In this document: positions 61,138 through 64,000 of the stretch, piece after piece
How the letters are laid out: every line of letters starts with the position of its first letter
Numbering within the stretch: position 1 is the first letter of the stretch
NCBI RefSeq assembly: GCF_001644605.1
Contig: NZ_CP011388.1
Location: 3,748,501 to 3,812,500, forward strand
Direction of reading: 5' to 3'
From: Paenibacillus swuensis
GTDB taxonomy: Bacteria; Bacillota; Bacilli; Paenibacillales; DY6
DNA length: 64,000 bases
Notes under the pieces: generated by a model
Databases searched by the model: none
What the model saw: only the letters and a program-made list of their open reading frames with translations
Told to the model about the DNA's origin: nothing
Translations under genes and position numbers: made by a program

Positions 61138-61167
61138 ATATTACCATTTGGTATAAAGTGAGGTCAA
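61138..61167 (-). promoter_or_regulatory. Promoter of the ABC-2 exporter operon with an overlapping palindrome
   Basis: Minus strand TTGACC (61162-61167), 18 bp, TAATAT (61138-61143). A palindrome TACCA-TT-TGGTA (61142-61153) touches the -10 and may be a repressor site. Confidence 0.55.
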
Positions 61168-61203
61168 CTATTATTTAATTCAAGAGAGAGAAGGGATCCA
61201 TGT

Positions 61204-62022
61204 ATGATTTCCTTAGTAAACAATCGTGTTACCCTGTTCCAAAGCTCGCTATTCCAGACAACGTCTACGGTGGTTGAGTTAGAGGTAGGCATATTGATTG
61301 TAGATCCGACCTGGCTGCCTCATGAAATTCATCTAATACAACAACACGTGGAGAAGGTCAGGGGAAACAAGCCCATTTACTTACTGTTTACGCACGGCGA
61401 TTATGATCATATTATCGGATACCGTGCCTTTCCGGGTGCGATCACGATCGGTAGCCTATTGTTGCATCACCATCCCAGAAAGGAACATAAACTAAACTTA
61501 ATTCAAGAATTCGATGATACCTATTACATTAAACGAAATTATGAAATTGCGTTTCCTGAGCTCGACATTGTCATTCATGAGGACGGACAGAAGTTCCGGA
61601 TCGGAGAGGAGCAGCTGACATTTTATAAAGCGCCCGGCCATACGGAAGACGGTTTGTTTACGGTAGTCGAGTCATTGGGAATTCTCATTGCAGGCGATTA
61701 TCTGTCTGATTTTGAATTGCCGTTCATATACGATAGCACTATTGCCTACGAAGAAACGTTACATAAAGCTCGACGAATTCTAAATCAATATGAAATTCAA
61801 TTATTAATTCCGGGACATGGAAAGTACACGACGGAACGACCCGAGATGGAAAGAAGGGTTGGAGTTTCCTTGAGCTATATTGAGCGTCTGCGCGAAGCTG
61901 TATCATCGGGCGATGAAGTACGATTAAAGGCATTGCAAGAAGAGCATCCTTTCCCTTCCTCAACCATGGAAGATAATCATAAGGATAATGTGCGTATTGT
62001 CCAAAGAGATCTAGGTCTTTAG
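61204..62022 (+). CDS. MBL-fold metallohydrolase
   Basis: 272 residues of the metallo-beta-lactamase fold. The metal motif is THGDYDH (H64, D66, D68, H69), where the usual second His is Asp. Further ligands are in APGHTEDG, AGDYLSD and LIPGHGKY. Possible hydrolase of thioesters, lactones or nucleic acid-like esters; substrate unknown. ATG 61204 follows AAGGGA; an out-of-frame ATG at 61199 gives only a very short peptide. Confidence 0.85.
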   Translation: MISLVNNRVTLFQSSLFQTTSTVVELEVGILIVDPTWLPHEIHLIQQHVEKVRGNKPIYLLFTHGDYDHIIGYRAFPGAITIGSLLLHHHPRKEHKLNLIQEFDDTYYIKRNYEIAFPELDIVIHEDGQKFRIGEEQLTFYKAPGHTEDGLFTVVESLGILIAGDYLSDFELPFIYDSTIAYEETLHKARRILNQYEIQLLIPGHGKYTTERPEMERRVGVSLSYIERLREAVSSGDEVRLKALQEEHPFPSSTMEDNHKDNVRIVQRDLGL

Positions 62023-62103
62023 TATCTAGGTACAAAGAACTTGTAAAATAGATGAATACAAAAACCTTATTTTAAATTATGCAGTCATTACGTTGAATTT
62101 GAA

Positions 62104-62121
62104 TCATTAATGTCATTAATG
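62104..62121. repeat. Tandem 9 bp repeat in an AT-rich gap
   Basis: TCATTAATG occurs twice in direct tandem. CATTAATG is itself palindromic. The 243 bp gap (62023-62265) otherwise holds only a TATAAT at 62228-62233 without a good -35. Confidence 0.45.
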
Positions 62122-62265
62122 AAATGTCATAAACCAGTGACAACCATAATGACTATCGACAAAATAATGTGCACACCCGTGAACAAGATTAGTTCCTCAG
62201 GTTGAAGAGACCTCTTGGATATATATGTATAATCTAAGCAGTGTCGAAGAACAGGGGGAACCGCA

Positions 62266-63483
62266 GTGAATCATTTGTTTGAGAAAGATGTACTGATCGT
62301 GAACCAAGAAGCTGTGAATCCAAGAGCATTAACACCGATAAAGCCGGTGCAACAGCAATCGAAGATTTCACCGCCTGCAGAATTGGAAGGAACCGTTACT
62401 CCCAAGGATACAGAATTAGCGGTAGCGTATGTGGAGCAGGCCTTTCAAATTCAATTAGAAAGGCTGCAAATCATCGTGGATGCCTCATTATTAGCGGTTG
62501 AGCAAGTACAGGACAAGCGCATTGAAGTACTGGAGCAGGGGAAGAACGTCACCGTGGAAGACGTCATCTTTGACTTACTGTCCGTGTATTTGTGGGAAGT
62601 CGGTATATTAGGGCATGTGTTAACGCCATTAATTAAAGAAGTGACAAGTGTCATCTGCGCCAAGTCCTTGGCCATGCAAGCGGTTTATGACCGAATTCCC
62701 AAGACAGATTATGGCGCTCAAATCATCGGGATGGGAAGGTCCGAGAAGGAAGGTAAAGAAATCATCCGCACGATTATCCAGGATCACGTCCGTAATCCTA
62801 AACAATTCACAAGCGAACAGTATGCCATGTTTACGAAATCGGTAACGGATCTGATCAGTAAAGCGCCGGATCAAGCAGCGGCCAAAGTGAAAAGTACGAT
62901 TAAAAATTGGAAATCTCTTGCGGATAAAGTAAAGACGACCGCATTGAAAACCACGGACACTCCGAATGTCGCCCTGTTGAAAGCGGCGCAATCCTACGCG
63001 AGCAGGAACCGTACGGCTTTACATATGCAGAAGTCGAACACAATCGCCTTTATCCGTTCTAATCCGCGCATGAGCAAGAAGGAATTAAAGGAATTCGTCC
63101 GTGTTTTTGCCTGGGAAGAAATACCGGATGTCCAATTTATACGCGATCAATATCAGATGGCGCTGGAGATCGTAGTTTGGGCTCAATTGTATCGCTTTAA
63201 GGCGAATGATCCTTCCTCGCCGGAGGTCCTATTGAATAGCGGTAAATTCAGAGGAATTAACGATAAAATCGTTGATTATTGGATTATTCGCTTCCGAAGT
63301 GTGCTCGAATCTTATGAGAAAGTAAGCAAAGAACCTTGGGATACAATGCCAAGAGGAATCAAATGCAAAAAAATTAAAGCCTATTTCGAAGATATTTCCA
63401 AAAAGCTGGATGAAGTCTCCAATAAAGTAAAGCAGCCGATCAACAAAGTGTTCGTTGTTATTCCAAGCGCAGAGGAAGAATAA
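62266..63483 (+). CDS. Protein of unknown family, 405 residues
   Basis: GTG start 7 nt after GGGGG. Mostly helical and soluble, with a Pro/Gln-rich N-terminus (about 1-50), then long amphipathic helices (YVEQAFQIQLERLQIIVDAS) and a Lys-rich middle (KVKSTIKNWKSLADKVKTT). One moderately hydrophobic stretch (about 105-125) is not a clear membrane helix. No catalytic motif or known family recognised. Codon use looks like its neighbours. It converges with the DUF421 gene only 8 nt away. Confidence 0.75.
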   Translation: MNHLFEKDVLIVNQEAVNPRALTPIKPVQQQSKISPPAELEGTVTPKDTELAVAYVEQAFQIQLERLQIIVDASLLAVEQVQDKRIEVLEQGKNVTVEDVIFDLLSVYLWEVGILGHVLTPLIKEVTSVICAKSLAMQAVYDRIPKTDYGAQIIGMGRSEKEGKEIIRTIIQDHVRNPKQFTSEQYAMFTKSVTDLISKAPDQAAAKVKSTIKNWKSLADKVKTTALKTTDTPNVALLKAAQSYASRNRTALHMQKSNTIAFIRSNPRMSKKELKEFVRVFAWEEIPDVQFIRDQYQMALEIVVWAQLYRFKANDPSSPEVLLNSGKFRGINDKIVDYWIIRFRSVLESYEKVSKEPWDTMPRGIKCKKIKAYFEDISKKLDEVSNKVKQPINKVFVVIPSAEEE

Positions 63484-63491
63484 ATTTCAAG

Positions 63492-64000
63492 CTAGTCAAC
63501 CGGCTTGATGACATATAAGCCTTCGCCTTGTTTCCATTCGGCATAGGGGATGGATGAAGGAGCGGAGTAACCGAGACTGCTTAATTCCTGCAGTAACCAT
63601 TCTTTCGTTTTGCCGATCTTCGCAAGTTCTTCTTTATTGATCTCACCGTCCTCGATGAGACTGTAAGCGATATGGGTTTCCTGCTCAGGCAAATTTAAGT
63701 CTGAGCGGGTTACGCCATCATAGAACGACTTTTTCAGCACACTTAAATTTCCGTTCGTCTCCAATACCGCATATGCCACCTCACGAATCGAAAATATATC
63801 CTTCTGACGAAGCAGCATTTGCAGTTGTTCAAAATCCATTTTGTTATGATGCATTTGCTTAAGATTAATTCGGCCGTCCTCAATAATGATGTCCGGGCTA
63901 CCGTCCAACGGTTTTCGCAATCGCTTCACCCTAAACGTTAGGATTTCCAGCGCATAACTGAGCAAACCCCAAAAAGCGATCGCATAAAGCAAATGGGAGA
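63492..64000 (-). CDS. DUF421 (YetF-like) membrane protein, C-terminal part
   Basis: The frame is open to the right edge, so the start and most membrane helices lie outside. Visible are the end of a helix (AIAFWGLLSYALEILTF), the DUF421 core DGSPDIIIEDGRINLKQMHH and FSIREVAYAVLETNGNLSVL, and a long C-terminal extension. YetF-type proteins are spore or cell-envelope membrane proteins of unclear function. Confidence 0.85.
   Translation of the reverse strand, partial: SHLLYAIAFWGLLSYALEILTFRVKRLRKPLDGSPDIIIEDGRINLKQMHHNKMDFEQLQMLLRQKDIFSIREVAYAVLETNGNLSVLKKSFYDGVTRSDLNLPEQETHIAYSLIEDGEINKEELAKIGKTKEWLLQELSSLGYSAPSSIPYAEWKQGEGLYVIKPVD

Noticed and set aside
1-64000. tRNA, rRNA, CRISPR arrays, insertion sequences, prophage or att sites
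   Set aside because: Looked for by eye on both strands; no transposase or integrase genes, regular spacer repeats or RNA gene hallmarks were found. Small RNAs without strong features could be missed.

Overview
The window looks like chromosome from a Gram-positive spore-former of the Paenibacillaceae (Paenibacillus or a close relative). The support is indirect: strong AGGAGG-type ribosome sites, many GTG/TTG starts, lipoprotein signal peptides, a two-transmembrane AraC regulator next to an LplABC-like ABC transporter, a KinB-like orphan kinase, a cold-shock gene followed by a YdjO-like gene, and a Bacillus-type purine catabolic (puc) gene set. No rRNA, tRNA, CRISPR array, insertion sequence or prophage was seen. 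Both ends cut a gene. No stretch above about 250 bases lacks a gene.

1-17.3 kb is a purine degradation locus on the plus strand: the end of a PucR-type regulator, the XDH maturation pair pucA/pucB, then one promoter with a palindrome beside it and a tightly packed, mostly translationally coupled run. That run holds a BMP-type binding lipoprotein, a two-domain ABC ATPase, two permeases, the three xanthine dehydrogenase subunits, OHCU decarboxylase, uricase, HIU hydrolase, allantoinase, allantoate amidohydrolase and ureidoglycine-glyoxylate aminotransferase. Together they can import a purine-type compound and take hypoxanthine/xanthine through urate, allantoin and allantoate to ureidoglycine, releasing ammonium and passing nitrogen to glycine.

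17.3-28.3 kb: a small minus-strand gene, a SatP-like acetate/succinate transporter, a DUF2339 membrane protein, an NmrA-like oxidoreductase, a YtlACD-like ABC transporter, a TIM-barrel isomerase, a UvrC-like GIY-YIG nuclease behind a LexA-type box, a membrane SurA_N protein, a small acidic protein and a DUF72 protein.

28.3-46.7 kb: an AraC regulator with three phased direct repeats ahead of an LplBCA-like carbohydrate ABC operon; a radical SAM protein and an FMN reductase; an orphan histidine kinase, an M15 peptidase and a RecB-nuclease/XPD helicase fusion; an ECF sigma operon (sigma, anti-sigma-like protein, ABC exporter, small membrane protein, PQQ-type sugar dehydrogenase); and glutaminase.

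46.7-64 kb: DUF1206 and DUF1003 membrane proteins, csp-ydjO, a NupC nucleoside transporter, hflK-hflC, an AlkA glycosylase, a YwaF-like protein, a solitary IF-3 paralogue, and a biotin ECF transporter. In the last, bioY diverges from ecfA and a rare ATPase-EcfT fusion across a shared BirA operator. Then come a three-gene ABC-2 exporter, an MBL-fold hydrolase, a 405-residue protein of unknown family and the end of a DUF421 gene. Several genes shorter than 60 codons were found from their ribosome sites. The most unusual items are the SOS-box UvrC-like nuclease, the EcfA-EcfT fusion under a bidirectional BirA site, the IF-3 paralogue and the repeat array in front of the Lpl-like operon.
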